A stretch of 64,000 nucleotides of DNA from Methylomicrobium lacus LW14 (lineage in GTDB: Bacteria > Pseudomonadota > Gammaproteobacteria > Methylococcales > Methylomonadaceae), in the NCBI RefSeq assembly GCF_000527095.1, contig NZ_AZUN01000001.1:4105501-4169500 (forward strand), in the 5' to 3' direction. Positions 54,001 to 63,300 of the stretch are shown here, one piece after another. The position numbers and the translations under genes are program-made. The first letter of the stretch is position 1. Each line of letters opens with the position of its first letter. The notes under the pieces are model-generated. The model was not told where the DNA came from. It saw nothing but the letters and a program-made list of their open reading frames with translations, and did not search any database.

Positions 54001-54310
54001 TTGCGGACAAGCTCAACGAAGTATTCGTTGGAAGCACCTCAATCTCAATTATCTGTACCACCATATAAAACGCCGCCAAGAACAATGGCGATCGCGAGGA
54101 TATTCTCGGTTTCTAAAAGGTGCCATTGAAGATTTAGCTGCAATTAGAGATAGGGCCAGAACAAGCGCTTTAAATTTCCACGTGATTATTGTGCAGCCGG
54201 GATTGAGTGTGGAACAGATTACGCATGAAGGTTTAAAGTTATTAGGCAGTACGGCCTTATATATTAAAAAAACGACGATGGCTGACTTAAAAGTTATTGG
54301 CTCTGCCTAA
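51029..54310 (+). CDS. DEAD/DEAH-box helicase with possible C-terminal nuclease domain
   Basis: This 1093-residue SF2 helicase has Walker A LPTGTGKTE (about 165-173), FVDEAHHIS (about 274-282), FTATPFRND, VVHSVYGKPEIKKRL, and the motif V/VI region MLGEGYDLPNLKIAALHDY and QFIGRFTRVS. After a long middle part, GESADLVALKVLDDAILLTL VHCKFS (about 948-973) has the acid-x(n)-x-Lys pattern of a variant PD-(D/E)xK site with HCK in place of ExK. It lies 14 bp after hsdS with GGGAG before the ATG. The following ATPase gene starts 14 bp later. It is not an HsdR, because the order and domains differ. Confidence 0.75.
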   Translation: MDLFEPLKKEITIPGWFAPNIKIGSNRIHHCLYRPIVVEFCVRDAEFSGYFELTSELKPLFDKIYLKKWNAKGRCPEGALALKGKEQFDIVGLSKDTPLQWEHPPTKSPNQEPDSIIQSWRGLFQFKEEDIEQYVTGLRRPQLGALHAISAYFATDRELEPATVVLPTGTGKTETMLATMVYQQCQKILVIVPSDSLRTQIANKFFSLGYLPELGVVPLDINYPYVAVLKSGLETSEEAASLADASNVIIATTSALSASNAQAVDELCQRCTHLFVDEAHHISANSWLAIRERFKGKKVIQFTATPFRNDKKALGGRIIYNYTMGEAQRAGYFTQVNLLPVEEYYADDIDRSIAEKAVNKLRNDLSEGFDHLMMARTSSKKRAESLLGVYQAIASDFNPIVVHSVYGKPEIKKRLDGLLSRQSKIVICVDMLGEGYDLPNLKIAALHDYHKSLAVTLQFIGRFTRVSHSQKLGQASVVMNVADPAVEGALQNLYALGADWDSVLRRLSEGRIEREIRLQEVVDALKNKGNLHNQISLWNLEPSYTVMLFHASCEQWLPERFAEDLPKFDEYWHAIADDENLLVVLAIQTAPVKWGSYKDLRDSNYKLLIAHWDKDRKALFVFSNDYKAFRVGSLAESICDGRCELLSGNRIFNVFNGIQYPLARNLGAAQIGAISFTQYFGPNVTEGLSLIEASQSSLSNIAALGYESGERVIWGCSQRKGKVWSPQKGGSIADWCGWVKKAWDKVITDVPDEENITRNFLRPERLREPYHGHPLSAQWGEQLLTAFEDKVDFYFGKKAVPFYLVDLKVDGKENDGSVRIVFASDDFFSIYKLVIGGDGSGKGYQYRLVDGIELSIHRGSSEPIPLPEYMVSDPVTIYYADSSFSYNAHIVSVNEGIGIYSKDDISVFDWSGVDIRSESMRYERVSNSIQWAYFQHIQDDYDVVVNDDGSGESADLVALKVLDDAILLTLVHCKFSSEDNPGARLKDLYEVCGQAQRSIRWKHLNLNYLYHHIKRRQEQWRSRGYSRFLKGAIEDLAAIRDRARTSALNFHVIIVQPGLSVEQITHEGLKLLGSTALYIKKTTMADLKVIGSA

Positions 54311-54324
54311 GTGAAATTCTCATC

Positions 54325-55971
54325 ATGAAAATTACAAAAATATCACTCACCAATTTTCGCTCTTTTAAATCCACACAGTCTATCGAATTAGCTCCGGTTA
54401 CGCTGTTATTTGGGCCAAACAGTGTAGGTAAAAGCTCGGTATTGATGGCTTTAGCCTATGTTCAGCAGATTTTGAGCAAAGGCCACTGTAATCCGCAAAA
54501 GCTGGATGCATTAGGCGATAAGATGATTGGGGGATTCCGCTCTCTTGTCTACGGACAGGATACTAATCAATCCATTAAGATTCGCTTGTATTTTGATGCT
54601 GGCAATACACCATTCGTTAGTTACGCTACAGATGTTAGTAGGATGGCTGATGTTATGCGCATAGGTCCCGAGATTGTTCTTATGAAGGATTTTGGTGGAA
54701 GTATTGAAACCGGCGCGGTGGAATTTGAAATTAGCTGGTCAACTCGACATAAGAAAGCCTTTGTAAAAAATTACCGTGTTTGGATAAATGGACGCTATAT
54801 CGGTTGTATTACATCAAGTGAAGACCAAAAGAATACAGTGATCAATGAGTTAAATACTAAACATCCTTTGTTACTTCCTTGCGACTACGAAGACTGGATG
54901 CAATCACATTACGGACCGGAGAATGAGCGTGAGTTATTTGATATTGAAGAGTTACATACCGAGTTTGAGCTGAATTTAAAAAACCTGAACCCAAATCCCG
55001 TGGAAACGGCAGCTATAGCAGATATAGAAAGTGCTGAGGAAAAGTTTGTAAATTGTATAGCTCCTATAAGTTTAGTTTGTCAACATGGTGCAATCCCAAT
55101 GCTTGGTTTTCCAGTTATGACGAACCTTGATGGTCAGGACTTTCATAATTCCGGCGATCATCTTAATTTTCTTGTTATTCGTGAAGTATTAAGTCAGGCG
55201 TTTGTATTGCCCCTCGACAAGCTACTGGAGACTATTGATAAAAGTATTTTGATAGGGCCGTTGCGTGTCGTCCCGGATAATGAATATGTGCCGAATCCGC
55301 ATCCTGAACAGGCTGATTGGGTGGATGGGTCGGCAGCCTGGGATTTGTTGCACAAAGATCCAAGTAGTGATGATTCGATAAAGAAGTTACTAAGGAATAC
55401 CAGTAAATGGTTTTATTCAAAAGATAAACTCGATTCTGGGTACGAGGTAATCAACCGATCTCTAATTGACACGCTTCATCTGCAAGATGATTCAAATCCG
55501 GCAATGCTTGGGTTAATAAACAAGCGCCATGTATATTTCAGGGAATTGCGAACGGATATTTACCTTTCGGCAAACCAATTAGGCACAGGCATTTCGCAAG
55601 TATTGCCACTTGTCGTTGCGTCAAATTATGACTCGCTAGGATTGATTGGTATTGAGCAACCCGAGCTTCATCTTCATCCTCGATTTCAGGTTGAGTTGGC
55701 CGATCTATTTTTAACAACGCGAGATAAACATAGTTTTCTCATTGAAACTCACAGCGAACATATTGTATTGCGCCTGTTACGGAGAATTCGGGAATCTAAT
55801 AAAGCGAAAACTGATAATAATATTATTAGTCCCGATGACATTAGTGTTGTTTATCTATCACCATCACCAGACGGCACAATTGCTGAACGGTTAGCTATAA
55901 CTATGGATGGCGATTTTGAACACGATTGGCCACATGGCTTTTTCGATGAACGTGATGGGGAACTGTTTTAA
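54325..55971 (+). CDS. ABC-type AAA ATPase (DUF3696/OLD-like)
   Basis: This 548-residue SMC-like ATPase has Walker A LFGPNSVGKSSVLMAL (about 28-43), a long variable insertion, then the signature/Walker B region SANQLGTGISQVLPLVV (about 415-431) and GIEQPELHLHPRFQVELADL (about 440-459), followed by the H-loop IETHSEHIVLRLLRRI (about 473-488). This matches the DUF3696 group often found in defence clusters with a separate effector. No Toprim domain is fused. The stop and the next start overlap (TAATG), so translation is coupled with the HDRY protein. Confidence 0.8.
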   Translation: MKITKISLTNFRSFKSTQSIELAPVTLLFGPNSVGKSSVLMALAYVQQILSKGHCNPQKLDALGDKMIGGFRSLVYGQDTNQSIKIRLYFDAGNTPFVSYATDVSRMADVMRIGPEIVLMKDFGGSIETGAVEFEISWSTRHKKAFVKNYRVWINGRYIGCITSSEDQKNTVINELNTKHPLLLPCDYEDWMQSHYGPENERELFDIEELHTEFELNLKNLNPNPVETAAIADIESAEEKFVNCIAPISLVCQHGAIPMLGFPVMTNLDGQDFHNSGDHLNFLVIREVLSQAFVLPLDKLLETIDKSILIGPLRVVPDNEYVPNPHPEQADWVDGSAAWDLLHKDPSSDDSIKKLLRNTSKWFYSKDKLDSGYEVINRSLIDTLHLQDDSNPAMLGLINKRHVYFRELRTDIYLSANQLGTGISQVLPLVVASNYDSLGLIGIEQPELHLHPRFQVELADLFLTTRDKHSFLIETHSEHIVLRLLRRIRESNKAKTDNNIISPDDISVVYLSPSPDGTIAERLAITMDGDFEHDWPHGFFDERDGELF

Positions 55972-56843
55972 TGTATAAGGAGGTGGCATTTGATCCTGCC
56001 TGTATGGCCGATATCGAATATTACGGACTGGTGAGACAGCATTTTGGCTTCGAAAAAGGCCGTTATATTGCCGCCGATGTAAAGGCTTGGGCACGCGAGG
56101 CAATGAGGTATGTTAAAGCCTCAGATCTTCAGCCTGTCAAACAACAGTCAATAAAGAATTATCTGAACAGATTAGTTCGATCAAAAGACAATGATGAGTT
56201 TATTCTCCCAGCAGATCGAAGAGGTATAGATATTGAAGATTGGAATATATGGTGGCAAGAACAAAGGAAAATTAGAGAATTCTCGATCACCATTTCAGAG
56301 TCTGCGAGCGATGGTTGCATTAATGTCGATCGAATCAATATAGGTTGTAGTGAATGGGAAACCCCACCCTCTATTTCAGTTAGTCGTACAGCACAAGATA
56401 TTGTAAATGTATTACTTCCTCTCGCATTGATAAGTGAGGAAATCACTATCATTGACCCATACTTTAGGCTTGTCGATAACGCTGTTCTCGTTGAAATTTT
56501 TAATCGGTTGGCGAATTCTTCAGTACGAAAATTAAGAATTGTAACCGCACTGAACACGGTGAGTGCCCAAAACGCCTATGATGGAAGCTATCGCTCGCTG
56601 AATGTTCGCCCAATCTCCTTTGAATGGATAGAAGCACCAGATAAGTTTTTCCATGATAGATATTTTATTACCGAGATTGGCGCAGTTCGCTCGGGTCATG
56701 GATTTATGGCTGATGTTGAGAAAGGCACTCATGCTGATTTGGCTAATTTAAACATTATCAGTCGAGATGAAGCATATAGAACGTTAATCTCTTTAGATGA
56801 ATTGATTGAGAATGGTCGAGCGTCACAAGTATTTAATATTTAA
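55971..56843 (+). CDS. HDRY-motif protein, possible effector of the upstream ATPase
   Basis: This 290-residue protein is coupled to the ATPase by TAATG. No family was recognised. The C-terminal half is alpha/beta (ISEEITIIDPYFRLVDNAVL, KLRIVTALNT) and ends in WIEAPDKFFHDRYFITEIGA with RSGHGFMADVEKG. The order DPYFR, a Rossmann-like strand, HDRYF and a GHGF loop recalls phospholipase D-like nuclease folds, with His228 as a candidate catalytic residue. This is inferred from motif order only. Pairing of an ABC ATPase with a small nuclease-like partner is a common design in anti-phage systems. Confidence 0.55.
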   Translation: MYKEVAFDPACMADIEYYGLVRQHFGFEKGRYIAADVKAWAREAMRYVKASDLQPVKQQSIKNYLNRLVRSKDNDEFILPADRRGIDIEDWNIWWQEQRKIREFSITISESASDGCINVDRINIGCSEWETPPSISVSRTAQDIVNVLLPLALISEEITIIDPYFRLVDNAVLVEIFNRLANSSVRKLRIVTALNTVSAQNAYDGSYRSLNVRPISFEWIEAPDKFFHDRYFITEIGAVRSGHGFMADVEKGTHADLANLNIISRDEAYRTLISLDELIENGRASQVFNI

Positions 56844-57047
56844 GTTATGGTAATACAACACGAAATCGAGCGAGCACAATATCCGTAAAGCGGTAAGTCG
56901 TGATTGTTCGACCAGGACTCATTATTAAGAAAGCTGATGTAAAGTTTTTAGGTAAATGGCTTTATCTTAAAAAGACGCAGCGGCTGATTTGATGATATAT
57001 GGTTCACCTTAGAATAAAAAAATCAATAAAAGTATAGGTTGAAATAA
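56844..57047. other. AT-rich gap before the Druantia-like pair
   Basis: No gene is in this roughly 200-bp interval. It probably carries a separate promoter for the two following large genes. No sigma-54 type element or operator could be recognised. Confidence 0.35.
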
Positions 57048-60000
57048 ATGACGATAAGTATGCATAGAGTTAGAGCTCCCTCGATATTAGAATTTTCTAT
57101 TTGGCTCGCTGCCTTTTTAAATCGAAGATCATTGAAGCAGCCTGATCAGCGCCCGCTTTATGAATATCATGTTAGTAATGAGGAGTACGGTGATTTAAAG
57201 CGTTTGCTCTCAGAGTTTGGCAATAAAGCTAGCTTTACCCAGGATAAAAGTGCAAACGCTTGCTTTACCTTGTTTTGTGCGGAGTGGTATCGGCGTGAAT
57301 ATGAGCGCGATTGCGGCTGGAGTTGGGACCCGATATGGTCGACATTAGGTTTTACACTTTCTGCAGGTGAGTTGAGACGAGTTGTACCTAAAGGTCTTGA
57401 AGAGTTTTGGGACCGTCCTATCCGTTTTTATGAATCGGAGCGGAGAAATTTCCTTGGCTCGGTATTCAGTGAAGGAGGATTGCCATTTCGCCTGCTTAAG
57501 CAATCAAATAATCGCTTCCAGTCTGTATTTGCAAGGATCCTTAAGCAATACGAAAGTGCCGAGCTTTTAGGCTATACCACAAGACAGCTGGCGACCAACC
57601 TGATTGAACAAGCGGGGCTGCCACAAGTTTTTTCGGAAGACACATCGGTGGAGCTGGTTGCGCAAATGGCGGACGAATTAGTCTCTATTGTTCATTTGTA
57701 CGGGTTAGACAAACAAGATGAGCCTGTGAGTGAGCTTGATGCAGTCAGTCCAAAATGGCGTGAACGCTTTCCCATACCCCTCGATGAAGAAACGGGGAAT
57801 GAGTTTCTTAATGGCTTACTCCGTACAGCTTCAACAAAAACGCGCGCGCAACGAGCCGCTGAGAGAAGTTGGAACTGTATACACTTTTTTACCAAGCAAA
57901 GCAGTGATGCCCTTCAAACAGAAATTACCTTTCCAAACGAGGTGACATTCAACCTGGATGGTGAGCCCCCTTCATGCCGCTTTGAGCTAGCAATTTATGA
58001 AGCAGAAAAACAGTTGGTCAGCTTAGGAGCTGGTTACGCTGTTTTAGAAAATAAAAGAGCCAGGGTTCGCCTGAAACAGGGGCGCGTTAGATGTAAACGA
58101 AAATCGCCGAGTGATGGGCTGACTCTCGTCGCTTTATATGGAGGCTCCGTACTCTCCGAAATACCTATTCAAAATACCGCAGTCACCGTCGGGGAAATAC
58201 CGCTTGGCTTTGAGTCTGTAGACGAGCATTGGCAACTTTGTGGGCAAGCTAGCTTTAGAACGAAATGTACTGATCTATTGCTTTTGCTGCCAAACGACTC
58301 GGCAATTGATGTTGAGGGTGGCGTTTTTACCGAATACGATAAATGTCTTGGTTGTGATGCTGTTAATGTTCAAGGCCAATGTGTTGTCAGCGTAACGACT
58401 GAAGAAACATTTCGCATTAGAACAGGTGATTTGGTCTCGACAAGTCTCGCACTTGACTTGAAAGGTAATGTTTTAAAATGGCCCAGTTTGCCAAGTACCG
58501 TATTTTTAGGTGTACCCGCAGTTGAATGGATTATTTCTGATCCGGCCCTTGGTGCGAAAGGGACGTATATCCATCTTTCAGGCAAAGCGGTTGATGCGTG
58601 CTCGTTGCAACAACGACTGGGGCGTCACTATTTGTCAGTTCGCAATAATGAAAACATAACACTCCTGCGTAAACGTATTGGAATCCTCCCGGCTGATTTT
58701 AAAATTAAGCTAAAGAGCGGAGAGCAGTCTAATCGAGGGAGTATACTGTTTTACACCAAAACTCCGTGTCTTTATCAACTGGAAACGCCCCATGTTACGG
58801 TACGGCGTGTGCGACATGATGATCACACGGAATTTTCTCTCGAAGTGGTCGGGATGCCCCCCGCGCATGTGTCTGTGCTTATAACCCCTAATCTCGAAAG
58901 CGATCCAATTCGCATAGATTTACCTTTTCCTACGTCGGGTTATTTAGCATTTGATAAAGATGAACTGCCTTTACCAAAATCCTTGCCCATTTCAGAACTT
59001 TTGGGGGGGCGTATTTATTTGTTTGGACGGGCAGAGCAGTCAACAACCAAGTACACAATGGAATTGAGTTTAAAGGGAGGCATGGCCTCTAATGCACGCT
59101 ATACATGGCATGTACGGGTTAGTGATAAGCCCCTTGAAGTGAATCTCTTTAACCTGAAAGACCAGATAGAGAGCTTACTTTCCTTACAAATTGGCATTGA
59201 CCAAATCGTAGAACTGACCATCGACAATAATATCGTTTGTCGCATCGGTAGATATGCTGTTGAAATGCAGCTTGATGTTAGTCGGCGGTTATTGGTTTCA
59301 TCAGCTAACATCAGCAAGCGTGGCAAGTTGCCCAAACCTATGCTAATGCTGTTGTGTGAGCCTGAGCGTCACCCAATCGAGCTACGTTCTCGTATGACAC
59401 AAGGTGTCGCTACAGGTGAATTTGAACTACCGGATATTACTGACAAATTGGGTCCTTGGTTAATTGTTCCTCAAAAAAATTCATCTGTTGCGTTTCGGCC
59501 CTTATTCTTAGCTGGAAATTTAGAACAGGGTGAGCGTATTAGTGAGATACGCAATCTGCAGAGAGCGGTGTTAATGTTCAATCCTACATCGTCTTCGAAT
59601 TCATTTGATGCAGTGTTGAATGCAATGGTGTTGGATCCTGCACACAGCAGTTGGCAATTCTTACGGGCTTTATACGACAATTACGGTTATTTGCCGCTGT
59701 CCACTTTTGAAGCTTGGCGTGCCTTAGCGAGGATCCCATCTGCTTTGGCAATGGCGATGTTTAAGTTTGAAATGTCTGTCGACTTTATCTCTCGTATTGA
59801 GGCTGAGTTCCCTTTTATATGGGAGCTGTTTCCAATTTTAGAGATAAAAAACGCAGCGAATAAATTAAAGTCTTACTTAATGCAGAAAGGTGTTAGGGAG
59901 GACTTCATACCTGAGCTTATCAAGAAAATGTATCAACGCCTCGGTGAGGCAATTCCGTCATATAACGGCAATATACAACAGTGGCTCAATGATGGTAGCC

Positions 60001-60398
60001 TTCCCCAAGAGGTTCAAATGCCAGAGGCGACGATGCAACGTGTTGTTTCCAGTTGGTATCAGGAGCTGATTCGAGCGAGAAGGGACGATAGTTGGCCAGA
60101 GTTTGGTGGTAGTCGTTTGAAACGCTGGTGTTTATCCCAACAAGAAAGTCCCATTTCATTCGAGCCCGAAATGGACTATCGCAATGCAGTTGTATATCTA
60201 CCTGTATTTGCTGCTGCTGTAGCATTAGGGAAAAGCAAATTCGACGATGTTTTCGTTAATTCAACAGATGCAATATTCTTTTTAAGGCAAGTGAGAGATT
60301 TTGATAGCCAGTGGTTTGCTTATGTGTATCAGTATTCTCTGCTTCGTTTTGCCGCAAATAACAAATTAAAAAATAAGGAATTGGAATTCCATGTCTAA
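57048..60398 (+). CDS. druH: STY4851/ECs_5259-like large protein, probable DruH of Druantia type III
   Basis: This 1116-residue protein has no recognised enzyme motifs. The N-terminal 200 residues are helical and conserved-looking (PSILEFSIWLAAFLNRRS, CFTLFCAEWYRREYERDCGW, SWDPIWSTLGFTL, FWDRPIRFYESERRNFLGSV), which I associate with the STY4851/ECs_5259 family. The middle is beta-rich and the end helical again. It is directly followed, with an 8-bp overlap, by a DUF1998-type helicase. In Druantia type III a large DruH precedes the helicase DruE, and both are needed for phage defence. The assignment is by neighbour, size and the N-terminal pattern. An alternative start lies at 57060. Confidence 0.7.
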   Translation: MTISMHRVRAPSILEFSIWLAAFLNRRSLKQPDQRPLYEYHVSNEEYGDLKRLLSEFGNKASFTQDKSANACFTLFCAEWYRREYERDCGWSWDPIWSTLGFTLSAGELRRVVPKGLEEFWDRPIRFYESERRNFLGSVFSEGGLPFRLLKQSNNRFQSVFARILKQYESAELLGYTTRQLATNLIEQAGLPQVFSEDTSVELVAQMADELVSIVHLYGLDKQDEPVSELDAVSPKWRERFPIPLDEETGNEFLNGLLRTASTKTRAQRAAERSWNCIHFFTKQSSDALQTEITFPNEVTFNLDGEPPSCRFELAIYEAEKQLVSLGAGYAVLENKRARVRLKQGRVRCKRKSPSDGLTLVALYGGSVLSEIPIQNTAVTVGEIPLGFESVDEHWQLCGQASFRTKCTDLLLLLPNDSAIDVEGGVFTEYDKCLGCDAVNVQGQCVVSVTTEETFRIRTGDLVSTSLALDLKGNVLKWPSLPSTVFLGVPAVEWIISDPALGAKGTYIHLSGKAVDACSLQQRLGRHYLSVRNNENITLLRKRIGILPADFKIKLKSGEQSNRGSILFYTKTPCLYQLETPHVTVRRVRHDDHTEFSLEVVGMPPAHVSVLITPNLESDPIRIDLPFPTSGYLAFDKDELPLPKSLPISELLGGRIYLFGRAEQSTTKYTMELSLKGGMASNARYTWHVRVSDKPLEVNLFNLKDQIESLLSLQIGIDQIVELTIDNNIVCRIGRYAVEMQLDVSRRLLVSSANISKRGKLPKPMLMLLCEPERHPIELRSRMTQGVATGEFELPDITDKLGPWLIVPQKNSSVAFRPLFLAGNLEQGERISEIRNLQRAVLMFNPTSSSNSFDAVLNAMVLDPAHSSWQFLRALYDNYGYLPLSTFEAWRALARIPSALAMAMFKFEMSVDFISRIEAEFPFIWELFPILEIKNAANKLKSYLMQKGVREDFIPELIKKMYQRLGEAIPSYNGNIQQWLNDGSLPQEVQMPEATMQRVVSSWYQELIRARRDDSWPEFGGSRLKRWCLSQQESPISFEPEMDYRNAVVYLPVFAAAVALGKSKFDDVFVNSTDAIFFLRQVRDFDSQWFAYVYQYSLLRFAANNKLKNKELEFHV

Positions 60399-63300
60399 AT
60401 ATTTTTCTTCTCTTGTAGACCAGTCTTTATCACGCTCAACCGAAGCAACACTGGGCGTTCTGGGAATTACTAATCCTGCATTGCGTGAGCACTTAAGCTC
60501 TTTAATGAAGTCTGAATGCGGAAAGGATGGCTCTTTTCTAGCACCGCCTATTTTTGAGCAGATGTTTGGTTGGCAAGAATCAGACATCACGATGCATGAT
60601 TTGGCAATCAAAGGGGGGCTTTTAAGCAAGGAAGTGGTCGAGTCGCTTGATGGCGAGCAAAACGGCCGCTACCGTTTCGGCGCGAACTGGCATCCTTTTA
60701 CCCATCAGCTTGCGAGTTGGAGATCGCTACTCGAGAAGAAGCATTCTGTCGTTGTGACTAGCGGCACCGGCTCAGGGAAAACAGAATGCTTTATGGTCCC
60801 GGTACTGGAAGACCTTTACCGGGAATATAAGGACAACGGCAGCAAACCACTGATTGGTGTTCGCGCATTATTTCTCTATCCTCTCAATGCACTGATTAAC
60901 TCGCAAAGAGAACGTTTAAATGCCTGGACTCAGTCCTTTGATAAAGGAATTCGTTATTGCCTTTACAACGGTAAAACGGAAGAGCATCGTGCGAAAGTCA
61001 GAAGTGAGCAGGCTTTAAAACTAAATGAGATCTTATCTCGTGAACTGATGCGGGAAGAGCCGGCGCCAATCCTCGTCACCAATGGCACGATGCTGGAATA
61101 TATGCTTGTGCGCCAGATTGATGCGCCGATCTTACAACAGTCCCGGAAAGAACAGTCTCTTCGCTGGATAGTATTGGACGAAGCTCATACCTATGCCGGC
61201 TCACAGGCAGCGGAGTTGGCGTTGCAGTTGCGTCGAGTGATGCACGCCTTTGGCGTGAGCCCTCAACAGGTCCGCTTTGTGGCAACTTCCGCAACCATCG
61301 CAGGTGGCGATACTGAACAACAGTTGAAGAAGTTTCTTTCGGATTTATCCGGAGTACCAATCGATCAAATCGATGTTTTGGGTGGAAACCGGGTTATTCC
61401 GAGTCTGCCGAATAGCAAAAATGTTCCCGTCAAACTAGATGATTTGGAAGCGATACCGCTTACGAACACCAAGGCGCCTCATATTCATTTCGAGCGTTAC
61501 CAAATGCTTACACACTCGCCGGAAGCCAGATTGCTTAGGGATATTTTAGTCACTACACCTAGGCCGCTAAAACTGACGGAAATTGCCGATCAATTCAGTC
61601 GACGAACAGGTCATAGCCTTTCTCAATCCGAGTTTCTACGTTGGCTAGATGTTTGTACAGGTACTCAGTCCTCCGAAGACGAACCCGCGTTTTTGAAGCT
61701 TAGAGCGCATTTTTTTCAGCGTACCATTCAAGGTCTTTGGTCGTGTTTTAATAAAGATTGTGAGGCGAAAAGGAATACACCTCTACCAGGAAATTGGCCT
61801 TTCGGTTATGTCTATGTAAGCCGGCGCCAAACCTGTAGCTGTGGCAGCCCTGTTTTTGAAGTGGGCTTTTGTAATGAATGCAACGAACCGCATTTATTGG
61901 CACGGGATAAACGGGGCAAATTGGTGCAATGGAACGAATCGGGGGGCGATGAGTTTTCTTTGTTGAGCGAGGTAGATAACGACGAAACGCCATCCGATAG
62001 GGAGTCGTCCCAGCGTTCCGCCAAAAATCTACTTATTTTGTCTTCCAGTCCTAATGAAGACCTAGGGTTTATTCCCGTTGATCTGGATATGAACAGCGCT
62101 GAATTTCACGTTAAATCAGGAGAGACTGTGCGTCTTGGCCTGAATGATGGTGAGGTGGTTTGTAGTAAAGTTGGCTGTGAATATGCGGGTAGCAAGGGGG
62201 CTTTACCTTTTCGGCGATCATTATTGGGTTCTCCGTTTTACGTAGCGAATGCAGTACCCACCGTCTTGGAATATTGCCCTGATTTCAAAAATGAAGATGG
62301 GCAAAAAGGGCACGGACCGCAATCACTGCCCGGCCGTGGTCGCAGACTGATTACGTTTACCGACAGTCGCCAGGGGACTGCACGTATGGCGGTGAGTATG
62401 CAGCAAGAAGCGGAACGAAATCGCGTGCGTGGTCTTATCGTAGAAGTGCTTTCATCTCACCAAAGGACTTTGTCAAATCAATCCACGCCTGCCGAGGGAG
62501 TCACGGCACAAGATTTGTTGGATCAAGCCAATAACCTTAGGGCTATGGGAATGGTTGCGATGGCAAATGTGCTTGAAGAGAAGGCGAGAACCGTGGCATC
62601 AGGCGCTGTAACGACATTGGCCGAGCTCACATGGGGTGAACTGGCCAATGAGCTTAGGCAAAAGACCGACATTAAAACATCGATGCTGCATTATAACCAA
62701 TATCATAAGCCGGAAATTTTTAGGCCAAATGATGGGCCTTTAAAATTAGCTGAAATGCTGATGTTTCGTGAATTTATGCGTAGACCTAAATTTAAAAACA
62801 GTCTTGAAACCCAAGGCTTGGTTAAGGTCGGTTATAGTGGTCTAAAAAATATAAGTACTTTGCCGGATTATTGGGAAGACAGTAAGCTTTCTCTGACTGA
62901 TTGGAAAGACTTCCTAAAAGTTGCTCTCGATTTTTATGTAAGAGAAGGGAGCTTTATCCAACTTGAGGAGGATTGGCGCTCATGGATTGGCACTCGCTTT
63001 TCGCCTAAGGTGTTGCGAAACCCAGTTTCCGAAGAAGCCGACGATAATCAAGTAAAGCGATGGCCAAACATTCGTAATGGAAATTACAGCCAGCGATTGA
63101 TCAAAATGCTGCTATTGGCTGCCAACCTCGATCCAGCCAAAAAGGGCGATGTTGACCGTGTGAATTTTTGGTTAGGGAAAGCGTGGTTGCAATTGACCGA
63201 GAACAACCGGGTATTGAAGTCCGATGGGAACCGATTCTATCTGGCAAAAGAACAAATGACGTTTTCGTTAGTCGATAGAGCGTTTGTTTGTCCGGTCACT

